64,000 bases of DNA, from the NCBI RefSeq assembly GCF_016862195.1, contig NZ_BOMM01000073.1, positions 23,522 to 87,521 on the forward strand. The letters are read 5' to 3'. Shown piece after piece: positions 7,336 to 15,810 of the stretch (its first letter is position 1; each line of letters begins with the position of its first letter). Below the pieces are notes generated by a model. That model worked only from the letters and a program-made list of their open reading frames with translations, was not told where the DNA came from and ran no database searches. The DNA comes from Paractinoplanes ferrugineus. GTDB taxonomy: Bacteria; Actinomycetota; Actinomycetes; Mycobacteriales; Micromonosporaceae. Position numbers and translations under genes: made by a program.

Positions 7336-7905
7336 TCAGCCGGCGAGCCGGGATGCCAGGTCGGTCTCGAACACTCTGATCTGGGCGTCGGTGGTGCCGG
7401 TGTTCGGGTAGATCGAGATGCCGACCATCAGGTTGCTCACCCGGAAGACGGTGAGTGCGCCGTTGGTGTAACCCTCGTCGCCGAGCCCGGACAGCTCGCG
7501 GAACTGGCCCTCGGTGCGCTCCCGCAACCGCGAGCCGACCTTCCCGGGCGTCGCGCCGCGGTAGTAGCCGACCGTCATCATCGGCGTGCTCGTGCCGGGA
7601 AGCAGCACCTCGCAGGTGTTGCCGTTGCCGGCCCGGGTCGTGTAGCCCGCGCCGAGTCCCGGCAGCCCCGGTTCGAGGGTGGCGCAGGGCGGCGGCACGG
7701 CGGCGAACCGGCCCTTCTCGTCGAAGGCCCCCGAGAAGTACGCGATGGCCCCGCCGACCGCCAGCAACGCCACCACGCCGAGCCCGCTGAGCACTCCGAT
7801 GAGCGCGCGCCGGCGCGGTGGTGGGGCGACCGGCATCGGCTCGGGACCGGGCGCCGGGCCGGGAGCGCCGGGGGCCGGTGGGTGGGGAGTCTCGTCGGGC
7901 TGCAC
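7336..7905 (-). CDS. Pro-rich single-pass membrane protein
   Basis: A 189-residue protein with a cytoplasmic Pro/Gly/Ala tail (1-32), an RRR stop, one membrane helix (about 34-57, ALIGVLSGLGVVALLAVGGA) and an extracytoplasmic domain of about 130 residues with two cysteines (PPPCATL and NTCEVLL) that could form a disulfide. The outer domain resembles the small lipid- or solute-binding domains found in many actinobacterial membrane proteins, but no named family was recognised. The GTG start is supported by TAGGAT 7 nt upstream. Confidence 0.72.
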   Translation of the reverse strand: MQPDETPHPPAPGAPGPAPGPEPMPVAPPPRRRALIGVLSGLGVVALLAVGGAIAYFSGAFDEKGRFAAVPPPCATLEPGLPGLGAGYTTRAGNGNTCEVLLPGTSTPMMTVGYYRGATPGKVGSRLRERTEGQFRELSGLGDEGYTNGALTVFRVSNLMVGISIYPNTGTTDAQIRVFETDLASRLAG

Positions 7906-7912
7906 CCCGAGG

Positions 7913-7918
7913 ATCCTA
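7913..7918 (-). promoter_or_regulatory. -10 element of leaderless membrane-protein gene
   Basis: TAGGAT on the minus strand, 7 nt before the GTG start at 7905. Confidence 0.45.
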
Positions 7919-8019
7919 GGGCGGCGCGGCCGCCGGCGAGCGGCGGGCGCGGGGCGTGCCGTCGACCGGACTCGAAAGATGATCGCGATCGATGTTACCG
8001 GTCGATTTCGGTGAGACTG

Positions 8020-8048
8020 TGGACAGCTGTTAGACGGGCATCTATCGT
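8020..8048 (+). promoter_or_regulatory. sigma-70-type promoter before the truncated secreted gene
   Basis: TGGACA (8020-8025), a 17-bp spacer and TATCGT (8043-8048), five of six -35 matches. The LacI-type operator at 8066 lies just downstream of the expected start point. Confidence 0.5.
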
Positions 8049-8065
8049 GGGCGATACCGCTGTTA

Positions 8066-8081
8066 ATCGAAGCGCTTCGAC
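8066..8081. promoter_or_regulatory. LacI-type operator, copy A
   Basis: ATCGAAGCGCTTCGAC, a 14-base perfect palindrome (TCGAAGCGCTTCGA) identical in its core to the two sites before the sugar ABC operon. It ties the downstream truncated gene to the same LacI regulon. Confidence 0.75.
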
Positions 8082-8165
8082 GAACGCTTCAGAATCCGGT
8101 CTGCTCGGTCGCGACACCATGCTGAGCAGGCGGTTCATCGTTCCCGGAATACGAGGAGAATCGCC

Positions 8166-8369
8166 ATGCGACGGCGTTTCCCGCCGCTGCCCGCCGGCGC
8201 GTCACCGGTCGTGACGACCATTCCCGGCGCCGCGCACGCGGACCCGTCCTCTCCGTTCCGTGATCCACCTCCGGGACCGGCGGCCCGGATCGACGCAGAC
8301 GCGACCGTCGATGCCCGGGTCGGTCCCTTCCGGGCGACGCCGCGCGCGTCCACATTCTCCATTCGGTGA
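8166..8369 (+). pseudogene. remnant of a secreted glycoside hydrolase (67 codons)
   Basis: The gene has a promoter, a LacI-type operator, an AGGAGAA ribosome site, an ATG, a signal peptide ending in GAAHA and a strong terminator after its stop, yet encodes only 67 residues. The first mature residues, DPSSPFRDP, look like the start of GH3 enzymes. The last 25 (ARIDADATVDARVGPFR and following) look like the end of a secreted beta-rich enzyme. I infer that the catalytic middle has been deleted in frame. It may still yield a short secreted peptide. The GH3 assignment rests on a few residues and is weak. Confidence 0.45.
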
Positions 8370-8376
8370 GAGGGGA

Positions 8377-8411
8377 ACCCGCCCGCCGGCCTGGTCAGCC
8401 GGCGGGCGGGT
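8377..8411 (+). terminator. intrinsic hairpin after the remnant
   Basis: Perfect 14-bp stem (ACCCGCCCGCCGGC and its complement) around a 7-base loop, 7 bp after the stop codon; no U-run, as usual in actinomycetes. Confidence 0.75.
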
Positions 8412-8589
8412 CGCACCGTGAGCCCGTCCGGCCCGGCTGACCCAGGCGCCCCGCCGGTCCCGTTCCAGACCTTGCGCAACAACGTCGTCCGGTCCGGTCG
8501 GGCTTGCGACCGGCACCCGGCGGCTCCTTACTAGGATCTTTCACCGAAGGCGCATGATGAGACGCGACCAGCTCACGTGGGGAGGGCGG

Positions 8590-9597
8590 ATGCCGACGAT
8601 AAACGACGTCGCCCGCGCGGCCGGGGTGTCGCCCAGCACCGTGTCGTACGTGCTGAGCGGCCGCCGCCCGATCTCGGCCCAGACCCGCGCCCGGGTCCAG
8701 GCCGCCATCGCCGAACTCGGCTTCCACCCGCACGCCGGCGCCCGCGCCCTGGCCAGCAGCAAGACGAACGTCCTCGCCCTGGTGGTGCCGCTGCGCGTCG
8801 ACGTCAACGTGCCGGTCATCATGCAGTTCGCCACGGCCGTCGTCACCGCCGCGCGCACCCACAACCACGACGTCCTGCTGCTCACCAAGGACGAAGGCAC
8901 CAGCGGCCTCGAACGCGTCGCGCACAGCACCATGGTCGACGCGCTCATCGTGATGGACGTCGAGAAGGACGACGTACGCATCCCCGCCCTGCGCCGCCTG
9001 AAACAGCCGTCCGTGTTGATCGGCCTGCCCGCCGACCCGGCCGGCACCATCTGCGTCGACCTCGACTTCGCCGCGGCCGCCGCCGAGACCCTGCGCCACC
9101 TCGCCTGGCACGGCCACCGCCGGATCGCCCTGGTCGGCCCGTCGCCGTCGGTCTACCGCCGCGGCACCTCCTACGCCGAGCGCTTCCTGGCCGGCTTCAC
9201 CGAGGCCTCGGCCGAACTCGGCCTCGAGACGATGACCCACCCCTGCGAACCGGGCCGGCCGGGCGTCCGCGACTGCCTCACCGACATCGACGCCGAACTG
9301 CCCGGCGTGACCGCCCTGGTCGTCCACAACGAGGAAGCCCTGCGCCCGTTGCTCGACCAGCTCCGCGCCACCGGCCGCCGAGTCCCCGAGGACATCTCCG
9401 TCGTCGCGGTCTGCCCGCGCGACGTCGCGCTGAGCATGCCGATCCCGCTGACGTCGGTCGACATCCCGTCCCACGACGTCGGCGGCCTGGCCGTCGAGAC
9501 CGTCATGAAACTGCTCGACGGCCGCCACACCGAGTCGGTCCGCCTGCTGCCCCCGACCCTGGTCGAACGAGACAGCTGCACCACCCCCAAACCCTGA
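8590..9597 (+). CDS. LacI-family transcriptional regulator
   Basis: A 335-residue repressor: the HTH and hinge helix at residues 1-55 (TINDVARAAGVSPSTVSYVLSG, then AELGFHPHAGARALAS), followed by a periplasmic-binding-protein-like sugar-sensing domain. ATG at 8590 fits the family N-terminus and has GGAGGG just upstream; an upstream in-frame ATG pair at 8554 would add 12 residues. It sits between the remnant with operator A and the sugar ABC operon with operators B and C, so it is the obvious candidate to bind GTCGAAGCGCTTCGAC and to release it when an oligosaccharide binds. Confidence 0.92.
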   Translation: MPTINDVARAAGVSPSTVSYVLSGRRPISAQTRARVQAAIAELGFHPHAGARALASSKTNVLALVVPLRVDVNVPVIMQFATAVVTAARTHNHDVLLLTKDEGTSGLERVAHSTMVDALIVMDVEKDDVRIPALRRLKQPSVLIGLPADPAGTICVDLDFAAAAAETLRHLAWHGHRRIALVGPSPSVYRRGTSYAERFLAGFTEASAELGLETMTHPCEPGRPGVRDCLTDIDAELPGVTALVVHNEEALRPLLDQLRATGRRVPEDISVVAVCPRDVALSMPIPLTSVDIPSHDVGGLAVETVMKLLDGRHTESVRLLPPTLVERDSCTTPKP

Positions 9598-10234
9598 CCG
9601 CGCACGCCATGGTCCGGCCGCGACCAGTGGATGTTGGCCGCCCGCGCCCGCCCGCCCGGATCTGGCCGCGCCGCGCCCGCCCGCCCGGATCTGGCCGCGC
9701 CTCCGGCCGGACGTAGCGGTCCTCAGGAGACAGCCGCTTGGATGCCGATAGCCTGGCAAAGCGGATATAGCGCGAATTAAGGTGTCTCGCGATTGCTCCC
9801 AGGCAGGGGTTGCGACGGGTTGGCGCTCAGGCGCGGCCTCGGGCGCCGTTCGGTGGTGCGGTTCCGCGTTGGTAGCGCGTTCTCCGGTGATGCTGGCGGC
9901 CCGCGGTCTCCGCTCTCGGCCGTGCGGGCTCGCTGGTGCACTTTGCCGAACTCGTCGGCATCGAGTTCGTCCTTTTTGGGGCTCGCAGGGCTGGGATCGC
10001 ATCCAGTGCCTTGTCGGCAGTTCGCGGCACCGGCTGTCACCCCGATTGTCGCCCGCTTCAGCCCGCCGGCCGTTGCCGTCTGCCGCGCCGCGCCCACCTG
10101 CTCGGTGGGCGTCCCGAGGCCGGTGAAGTCGGCCGGGGAGAGGGGTGGCGGGGAGAGCAGGCTCACGCCCGGCGGGTGAGGTGGGTCATGGCGCGGGAGG
10201 CGTTCGATCGTTGCGAAATGTATTCGTCACGCCG
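9598..10234. other. long intergenic stretch, no gene supported
   Basis: About 640 bases between the LacI gene and the ABC-operon promoter. They hold a 29-bp tandem duplication (9644-9701) and open frames on both strands that lack ribosome sites, hydrophobic segments or domains. Base composition is less codon-structured than in the neighbours. It may be the site of a decayed gene, but nothing recognisable is left. Confidence 0.5.
9644..9701. repeat. 29-bp perfect tandem duplication
   Basis: Two adjacent identical 29-base units (9644-9672 and 9673-9701), each of the form GCGCCCGCCCGCCC followed by GGATCTGGCCGCGCC, about 50 bp after the LacI stop. Confidence 0.9.
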
Positions 10235-10264
10235 TTGACATGGGAGCGCCGCGAAGCCTAACGT
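10235..10264 (+). promoter_or_regulatory. promoter of sugar ABC operon 1
   Basis: TTGACA (10235-10240), an 18-bp spacer and TAACGT (10259-10264). The two operators downstream would block elongation or promoter escape. Confidence 0.65.
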
Positions 10265-10280
10265 CCCCTCAAAGTCCCGC

Positions 10281-10296
10281 GTCGAAGCGCTTCGAC
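10281..10296. promoter_or_regulatory. LacI-type operator, copy B
   Basis: GTCGAAGCGCTTCGAC, a perfect 16-base palindrome about 10 bp after the expected transcription start. Confidence 0.85.
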
Positions 10297-10304
10297 AATC
10301 TATC

Positions 10305-10320
10305 GTCGAAGCGCTTCGAC
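10305..10320. promoter_or_regulatory. LacI-type operator, copy C
   Basis: Second perfect GTCGAAGCGCTTCGAC, centred 24 bp from copy B, a little over two helical turns, so both could be held by one repressor tetramer or two dimers. Confidence 0.85.
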
Positions 10321-10341
10321 GATCCCACCCCGGAGGACGGC

Positions 10342-11652
10342 ATGTTCAGATCACGAGCCGGCGTCGTTGCCGGTGCGATGTTGCTGGCCACCTCGCTGGC
10401 TATGACCGCATGCAGCGGTTCCGGCTCGGACAGCGACGAGGGGAGTGACGCCAAGACGCTCACTCTCTGGCACTACGAGGGTCCCACCAGCGCCATGGGG
10501 GTGGCCTGGAACAAGGCGATCGAGCTGTTCAAGGCCAAGCACCCGGGCGTCGAGGTGAAGTTCGAGGAGAAGTCCTTCGAGCAGATCCAGCAGAACGCCC
10601 AGATGATTCTCAACTCCGACAGCGCACCCGACATCCTCGAATACAACAAGGGCAACGCCACCGCCGGTCTGCTCTCGAAGCAGGGTCTGCTCACCGACCT
10701 GTCGGACGAGGCGAGCAAGCGGGGCTGGGACAAGAAGCTCAGCAGCAGCCTCGCCACCACGGCGAAGTACGACGAAGACGGCATCATGGGCTCGGGCAAG
10801 ACCTACGGCATCCCGAACTACGGGGAATTCGTCGAGGTCTATTACAACCAGGACATGTTCAAGAAGTACAACCTCCAGGTCCCGACCACCCTGGACGATT
10901 TCACCAAGGTGATGGACGCCTTCAAGGCCAAGGGCATCACGCCGTTGAGCGTCGGCGGCGCGGAATACCCGGCCCAGCAGATCTTCTACGAGCTGGCGCT
11001 GTCGAAGGCCGACCGGTCGTGGGTGAACGACTACCAGCTCTACAAGAACAAGGTGGACTTCCACGACGCGCAGTTGACCTACGGCGCGCAGACGTTCGCG
11101 GACTGGGTCAGCAAGGGTTACATCGCCAAGAACTCGGCCGGCATCAAGGCCGAGGACATGGGCGTCGCCTGGGAGCAGGGCAAATTCCCGATCATGATCT
11201 CGGGCAGCTGGTGGTACGGGCGGTTCGCCAGCGAGGTGAAGAACTTCCAGTGGGGCACGTTCCTTTTCCCGGGCAACAAACTGCACCCGGGCTCGAGCGG
11301 CAACCTGTGGGTGGTCCCGGAGAAGAGCAAGGCCAAGAGTCTCGCGTACGACTTCATCGACATCACCATGCAGCCCGAGGTGCAGAACCTGCTCGGGAAC
11401 AGTGGTGGCCTCCCGATCGCGGCCGACCCGGCGGCGATCACCGACCCGAAGAACAAGGAACTCATCGAGACCTTCAACAAGGTGTCGTCCGAGGACGGTC
11501 TGGCCTTCTACCCGGACTGGCCGGCGCCCGGTTATTACGACGTCATGGTCGGCGGCGTGCAGAGTCTGATCAACGGCTCGAAGACGCCCGCCGCGTTCCT
11601 CGACGAGGTCGCCAAGCCGTACAACGAGAACCTGGCCGACCTCGGCAAGTGA
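10342..11652 (+). CDS. sugar ABC transporter substrate-binding lipoprotein
   Basis: A 436-residue family-1 solute-binding protein. The signal peptide ends in a lipobox with the lipidated cysteine at C24 (LAMTAC), so the mature protein is anchored outside the membrane. The mature part shows the family beginning (TLTLWHYEGPTSAMGVAWNK), the FEQIQQNAQ region and SGSWWYGRF near the hinge. Aromatic residues that could stack on sugars are plentiful. A frame running up from here crosses the operators; the ATG at 10342 with GGAGG 6 bp before it is the true start. A hairpin follows the gene. Given the GH31 gene in the operon, the ligand is probably an alpha-xylosylated or alpha-linked oligosaccharide. 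Confidence 0.92.
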   Translation: MFRSRAGVVAGAMLLATSLAMTACSGSGSDSDEGSDAKTLTLWHYEGPTSAMGVAWNKAIELFKAKHPGVEVKFEEKSFEQIQQNAQMILNSDSAPDILEYNKGNATAGLLSKQGLLTDLSDEASKRGWDKKLSSSLATTAKYDEDGIMGSGKTYGIPNYGEFVEVYYNQDMFKKYNLQVPTTLDDFTKVMDAFKAKGITPLSVGGAEYPAQQIFYELALSKADRSWVNDYQLYKNKVDFHDAQLTYGAQTFADWVSKGYIAKNSAGIKAEDMGVAWEQGKFPIMISGSWWYGRFASEVKNFQWGTFLFPGNKLHPGSSGNLWVVPEKSKAKSLAYDFIDITMQPEVQNLLGNSGGLPIAADPAAITDPKNKELIETFNKVSSEDGLAFYPDWPAPGYYDVMVGGVQSLINGSKTPAAFLDEVAKPYNENLADLGK

Positions 11653-11658
11653 CGAGTC

Positions 11659-11686
11659 CCCGCGGGCGGCGTGCGCCGTCCGCGGG
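11659..11686 (+). terminator. hairpin between binding protein and permease genes
   Basis: 12-bp stem (CCCGCGGGCGGC / GCCGTCCGCGGG, one G-U pair) with a GTGC loop, 7 bp after the stop. It probably acts as an attenuator or mRNA stabiliser that leaves more binding protein than permease. Confidence 0.6.
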
Positions 11687-11710
11687 CCCCCCGAAAGAAG
11701 GAACGTCACC

Positions 11711-12601
11711 GTGGCCGGAAAAAAGGGTTACGCGGTCTACCTCATTCCGGGTGTGATCCTGTCGGTGGCCGTCATCGTGGTGCCGCTGGTCATGACGGTC
11801 TACACCAGTTTCACGAAATGGAACGGCGTCGGCGACCAGAAGTGGATCGGCTTCGACAACTACACCCGGCTCTTCGAGGACTCGCTGTTCTGGTCGTCGT
11901 TCGGGCACATCCTGCTGCTGATCCTGGCCATGGCGGTGGTGCCGACGCTGCTCGGACTGGTGCTGGCGGCGGTGCTGTTCGACTACATCGGCAAGCACTT
12001 CGGCGATCGGTGGGCGGCGGTCTTCCGGTCCGGGTTCTATCTCCCGCAGGTCATTCCGGTGGCGGTCACCGGCATCGTGTGGGGCTGGATCCTGCACCCC
12101 GATTACGGCGCACTGAACAAGATTCTCGACTCGATCGGGCTGACCGGGCTGGCGAAGAACTGGCTGGGCGACCCGAAATACGCGCTCTACAGCGTCATGG
12201 GGGTGATGATCTGGTTCCAGCTCGGCTATCCGATCGTCATGTTCATGTCCGGCCTGCAGCGCGTCGACCCGGCGCTGTACGAGGCGGCGGATCTCGACGG
12301 GGCGACCTGGTGGCAGCGATTCCGGAAGATCACCGTCTATCTGATCCGGCCGGAGTTCTATGTGGTCCTGGTGACCACCACGATCGCCGCGCTGAAGATC
12401 TTCGGGCAGATCTTCGTGCTCACCGGGGGCGGCCCGAGCAATTCGACACTGGTGCCGTCGTACTTCGCCTACAAGAACTTCTTCGAGAAGGCCCAGGTGG
12501 GGTACGGGTCGGCGATCTCGACAGTCCTCACCGTGCTCATCATCGTGCTGGCGATCGTGTTCCTGCGGCTGCAGAACCGAGCCGAGAAGGCCGGAGCCTG
12601 A
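11711..12601 (+). CDS. sugar ABC transporter permease (MalF/UgpA type)
   Basis: A 296-residue inner-membrane permease with six predicted helices. The first is close to the N-terminus (AVYLIPGVILSVAVIVVPL). The EAA loop that docks the ATPase is EAADLDGATWWQRFRKI, near residue 195. GTG start with AAGGAA upstream. The next permease begins one base after its stop. No ATPase is encoded here, so the transporter must use a shared MsiK-type ATPase from elsewhere, as is usual for this class in actinomycetes. Confidence 0.93.
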   Translation: MAGKKGYAVYLIPGVILSVAVIVVPLVMTVYTSFTKWNGVGDQKWIGFDNYTRLFEDSLFWSSFGHILLLILAMAVVPTLLGLVLAAVLFDYIGKHFGDRWAAVFRSGFYLPQVIPVAVTGIVWGWILHPDYGALNKILDSIGLTGLAKNWLGDPKYALYSVMGVMIWFQLGYPIVMFMSGLQRVDPALYEAADLDGATWWQRFRKITVYLIRPEFYVVLVTTTIAALKIFGQIFVLTGGGPSNSTLVPSYFAYKNFFEKAQVGYGSAISTVLTVLIIVLAIVFLRLQNRAEKAGA

Positions 12602-12602
12602 C

Positions 12603-13487
12603 ATGACAGTTACCGCTGCCCCGCCGGCGATGCGGGAGACCGGGGAGCCGGTCGTGGCGGCGAAGCACCGCAACCCGGTGCGGTTCGCCGTTCTGATCGC
12701 GCTTCTCGTGCTGCTTCTGCTGATGCTCGCCCCACTGCTGGTGGTCGCGTTGAACGCGATCAAAAGCCCGTCCGAGTACGCCAGTGGCGGTCCGCTGTCG
12801 CTGCCCGGTCACCTCTACTGGGACGGCATCGTCAATTTCTGGAACCGGGTCGACTTCGGTCAGAAGCTCTGGAACAGTTTCCTGACCAGTCTGGTCGTGG
12901 CGGTGCTCGGCGTCGTCGTGAGCATCCTCAACGCGTACGCGTTGGGCATCGGCCGGGTCAAGGGCCGGATCTGGTTCCTGGTCTTCTTCCTGGTGGCCAA
13001 CCTGCTGCCGCAGGAGGTGCTGGTCTATCCGCTCTATTACCTGTCCAAGCAGGTCGGTCTCTACGACAACGTGATCTCGATCATGATCATCTTCACGGTC
13101 ATCCAGAGCGCGTTCGGCACCTATCTGCTGACGTCGGTCTATGCGCAGTTCCCGACCGAACTGCTGGACGCCGCCGCCGTCGACGGGGCCGGCAGATGGC
13201 GGACCCTCTGGCGCGTCGTGGTCCCGGTCAGCCGGCCCACCCTCGGCGTGCTGTTCACCTTCTTCTTCATCTGGACGTGGAACGAGTTCTTCCTTCCGCT
13301 GGTCTTCCTGATCTCGAACGACAATCAGACCGTGCCGGTCGCCCTCGGCGTGCTGCAGGGCGACCGCCTGATGGACGCGACGACGACAAGTGCCTCCGCG
13401 CTGATCGGCATCCTGCCGGCGATGTTGTTCTTCGTGATCTTCCAGCGCACGCTCACCCGCGGCATCACCGCCGGCGCCATCAAGTAG
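12603..13487 (+). CDS. sugar ABC transporter permease (MalG/UgpE type)
   Basis: A 294-residue inner-membrane permease with an N-terminal cytoplasmic tail, six helices and the EAA-type loop DAAAVDGAGRWRTLWRVVVP. It ends with GITAGAIK, the usual C-terminus of this subfamily. It partners the permease one base upstream to form the channel for the operon's binding lipoprotein. It is followed 35 bp later by the GH31 gene. Confidence 0.93.
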   Translation: MTVTAAPPAMRETGEPVVAAKHRNPVRFAVLIALLVLLLLMLAPLLVVALNAIKSPSEYASGGPLSLPGHLYWDGIVNFWNRVDFGQKLWNSFLTSLVVAVLGVVVSILNAYALGIGRVKGRIWFLVFFLVANLLPQEVLVYPLYYLSKQVGLYDNVISIMIIFTVIQSAFGTYLLTSVYAQFPTELLDAAAVDGAGRWRTLWRVVVPVSRPTLGVLFTFFFIWTWNEFFLPLVFLISNDNQTVPVALGVLQGDRLMDATTTSASALIGILPAMLFFVIFQRTLTRGITAGAIK

Positions 13488-13522
13488 CCGTCGCCGGGCT
13501 TCCGAGAGAGTAAAGGACCGAC

Positions 13523-15754
13523 ATGAAGTTCACGGACGGCTTCTGGCTCAAGCGGGCCGGCCTGCGGGTGCTGCATCCGGCGCACCTGCGCGACACCGCG
13601 CCGGACGGGGCGACGCTCACCGCGTACGCGCCGGCCAAGAAGGTGCGGTCCCGCAGCGACACGCTGGACGCGCCGATCATCACGATCAAGTGCGAGGCGC
13701 CGGCGCCGGACGTCATCCGCGTGTCGATCGGCCACTTCCTCGGCGGGGTCCGGCAGGGTCCCGAGTTCGCGCTGAACACCGAGGAGCACGAGGTCACCGT
13801 CACCGACAACGCGCTCACCTCCGGGGCGCTGACCGCCGAGTTCCGAACCGGGGAGGAGTGGGGCCTCGACTTCCTGGCCGACGGCAAGCGGCTCACCGGC
13901 AGCGGCTGGAAGGGCATGGGGATCGTCGACACGGACGACGGCGCCCACTTCGTACACGAGCAGTTGGATCTCGGGGTCGGCGAAGCCGTCTACGGTCTCG
14001 GCGAGCGGTTCGGGCCGTTCGTCAAGAACGGGCAGAGCATCGACATCTGGAACGAGGACGGCGGCACCTCGAGCGAACAGGCCTACAAGAACGTCCCGTT
14101 CTACTTCACCAACAAGGGGTACGGCGTTCTCGTCGACCATCCCGGCCGGGTCTCGTTCGAGGTGGCGAGCGAGATGGTGTCCCGCACCCAGTTCAGCGTC
14201 GCCGGCCAGACCCTGTCCTACCTGGTGATCTACGGGCCGACGCCGGCCGACATCCTGCGCAAGTACACCGCTCTCACCGGCCGCCCCGCGCTGCCGCCGG
14301 ACTGGTCGTTCGGGCTGTGGCTGACCACCTCGTTCACCACCCCGTACGACGAGGAGACGGTCACCGAGTTCGTCGACGGGATGGCCGCCCGGGACCTGCC
14401 GCTGAGCGTGTTCCACTTCGACACGTTCTGGATGCGCGAGTTCCACTGGTGCGACTTCGAGTGGGACCCGCGGATCTTCCCGGACCCGCCGGGCATGCTC
14501 AAGCGGCTGCACGAGCGCGGACTGCGCACGTGTCTGTGGATCAACCCGTACATCGCGCAGCGCTCGGCGATGTTCGAGGAGGGCCGGGCGAACGGTTACC
14601 TGGTGCGGTACGCCGACGGCGACGTGTGGCAGTGGGACCGGTGGCAGGCCGGCATGGGGCTGGTCGACTTCACCAACCCGGCCGCCCGCGAGTGGTACGC
14701 GGGCAAGCTGCGCGTGCTCGTCGAGATGGGCGTGGACGCGTTCAAGTCGGACTTCGGCGAGCGCATCCCCACCGACGTCGTCTGGCACGACGGGTCCGAC
14801 CCGGAACGGATGCACAACTACTACACGCAGCTCTACAACCAGGTCGTCTTCGACGTGCTCCGGGAGGCCCGCGGCGACGGCGAGGCGGTGCTGTTCGCCC
14901 GCTCGGCGACGGTCGGCGGGCAGCAGTTCCCGGTGCACTGGGGCGGCGACAACTCCGCGACGTTCGAGTCGATGGCCGAGTCGCTGCGCGGCGGCCTGTC
15001 GCTGATGTCCTCCGGCTTCGGCTTCTGGAGTCACGACATCGGCGGCTTCGAGGGCCGTCCCGATCCGGCCGTGTTCAAGCGGTGGATCGCGTTCGGGCTG
15101 CTCTCGTCGCACAGCCGGCTGCACGGCAACCACTCGTACCGGGTGCCGTGGCTGTTCGACGAGGAGTCGGTCGACGTGCTGCGCAAGTTCACCCACCTCA
15201 AGTACAGCCTCATGCCGTACCTCTCCGGTGCCGCCCGTGAAGCGCACCGGACCGGCCTGCCGGTGATGCGCCCGATGATCGTCGGTTTCCCCGCCGACCC
15301 CGCCGTCACCCACCTCGACCGGCAGTACCTGCTGGGCGGCGACCTGCTCGTCGCGCCGGTGCTGTCGGCGGCCGGCGAGGTCACCTACTACGTGCCGGCC
15401 GGGCGGTGGACGCGCCTGGAGAGCCGGGAGGTCGTCGAGGGCCCGGCCTGGGTGACCGAGACGCACGGCTTCGACAGTGCGCCGGTGCTGGTGCGCCCGG
15501 GCGCGGTGCTGCCGATCGGCAACCGCACCGACCGGCCCGACTACGACCACGCGGACGGCGTCACCCTGCGGCTCTACGAACCGGCCGAGGGGAGCACCAC
15601 GGTGGACGTCGGCACCACCACGTTCACCGTCACCCGCGACGGCACCGCGATCCGGGTCGACCGGGACGGCCCGGAGTTGCCGTGGCGGGTCGAACTGGTC
15701 GGCGGTGCCTCCGCCGACCTCGGCGCCACCGAGGCGATGTGGTTGACCGACTAG
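13523..15754 (+). CDS. yicI: GH31 alpha-xylosidase (YicI-like)
   Basis: A 743-residue cytoplasmic glycoside hydrolase that releases alpha-D-xylose from isoprimeverose-type oligosaccharides. The layout is that of YicI: an N-terminal beta-sandwich, a catalytic barrel (about 260-590) and C-terminal beta domains. The nucleophile is D410 (FKSDFGE) and the acid/base D476 (WGGDNSATFESM), the same 66-residue spacing as in E. coli YicI (D416/D482). The KSDFGE form marks alpha-xylosidases within GH31. It is the last gene of the ABC operon, closed by a 17-bp hairpin, and implies that the operon imports xyloglucan fragments. Confidence 0.92.
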   Translation: MKFTDGFWLKRAGLRVLHPAHLRDTAPDGATLTAYAPAKKVRSRSDTLDAPIITIKCEAPAPDVIRVSIGHFLGGVRQGPEFALNTEEHEVTVTDNALTSGALTAEFRTGEEWGLDFLADGKRLTGSGWKGMGIVDTDDGAHFVHEQLDLGVGEAVYGLGERFGPFVKNGQSIDIWNEDGGTSSEQAYKNVPFYFTNKGYGVLVDHPGRVSFEVASEMVSRTQFSVAGQTLSYLVIYGPTPADILRKYTALTGRPALPPDWSFGLWLTTSFTTPYDEETVTEFVDGMAARDLPLSVFHFDTFWMREFHWCDFEWDPRIFPDPPGMLKRLHERGLRTCLWINPYIAQRSAMFEEGRANGYLVRYADGDVWQWDRWQAGMGLVDFTNPAAREWYAGKLRVLVEMGVDAFKSDFGERIPTDVVWHDGSDPERMHNYYTQLYNQVVFDVLREARGDGEAVLFARSATVGGQQFPVHWGGDNSATFESMAESLRGGLSLMSSGFGFWSHDIGGFEGRPDPAVFKRWIAFGLLSSHSRLHGNHSYRVPWLFDEESVDVLRKFTHLKYSLMPYLSGAAREAHRTGLPVMRPMIVGFPADPAVTHLDRQYLLGGDLLVAPVLSAAGEVTYYVPAGRWTRLESREVVEGPAWVTETHGFDSAPVLVRPGAVLPIGNRTDRPDYDHADGVTLRLYEPAEGSTTVDVGTTTFTVTRDGTAIRVDRDGPELPWRVELVGGASADLGATEAMWLTD

Positions 15755-15771
15755 TTGTGGTGACACCTGCC

Positions 15772-15810
15772 GAACGGCGGCCGGTCGGACTACCCGACCG
15801 GCCGCCGTTC
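15772..15810 (+). terminator. strong hairpin after the GH31 gene
   Basis: Perfect 17-bp stem (GAACGGCGGCCGGTCGG and complement) around ACTAC, 18 bp after the stop. It ends sugar operon 1. Confidence 0.85.

Noticed and set aside
9777..10166. A 129-codon minus-strand frame in the gap before sugar operon 1
   Set aside because: Pro/Arg/Thr-rich, no start signal, no fold-like pattern, and the plus strand is open over the same bases.
8066..10320. Terminal inverted repeats of a mobile element considered for the identical GTCGAAGCGCTTCGAC copies
   Set aside because: The sequence is itself a palindrome, two copies are adjacent in a promoter, and no transposase lies between them; a LacI operator explains it.
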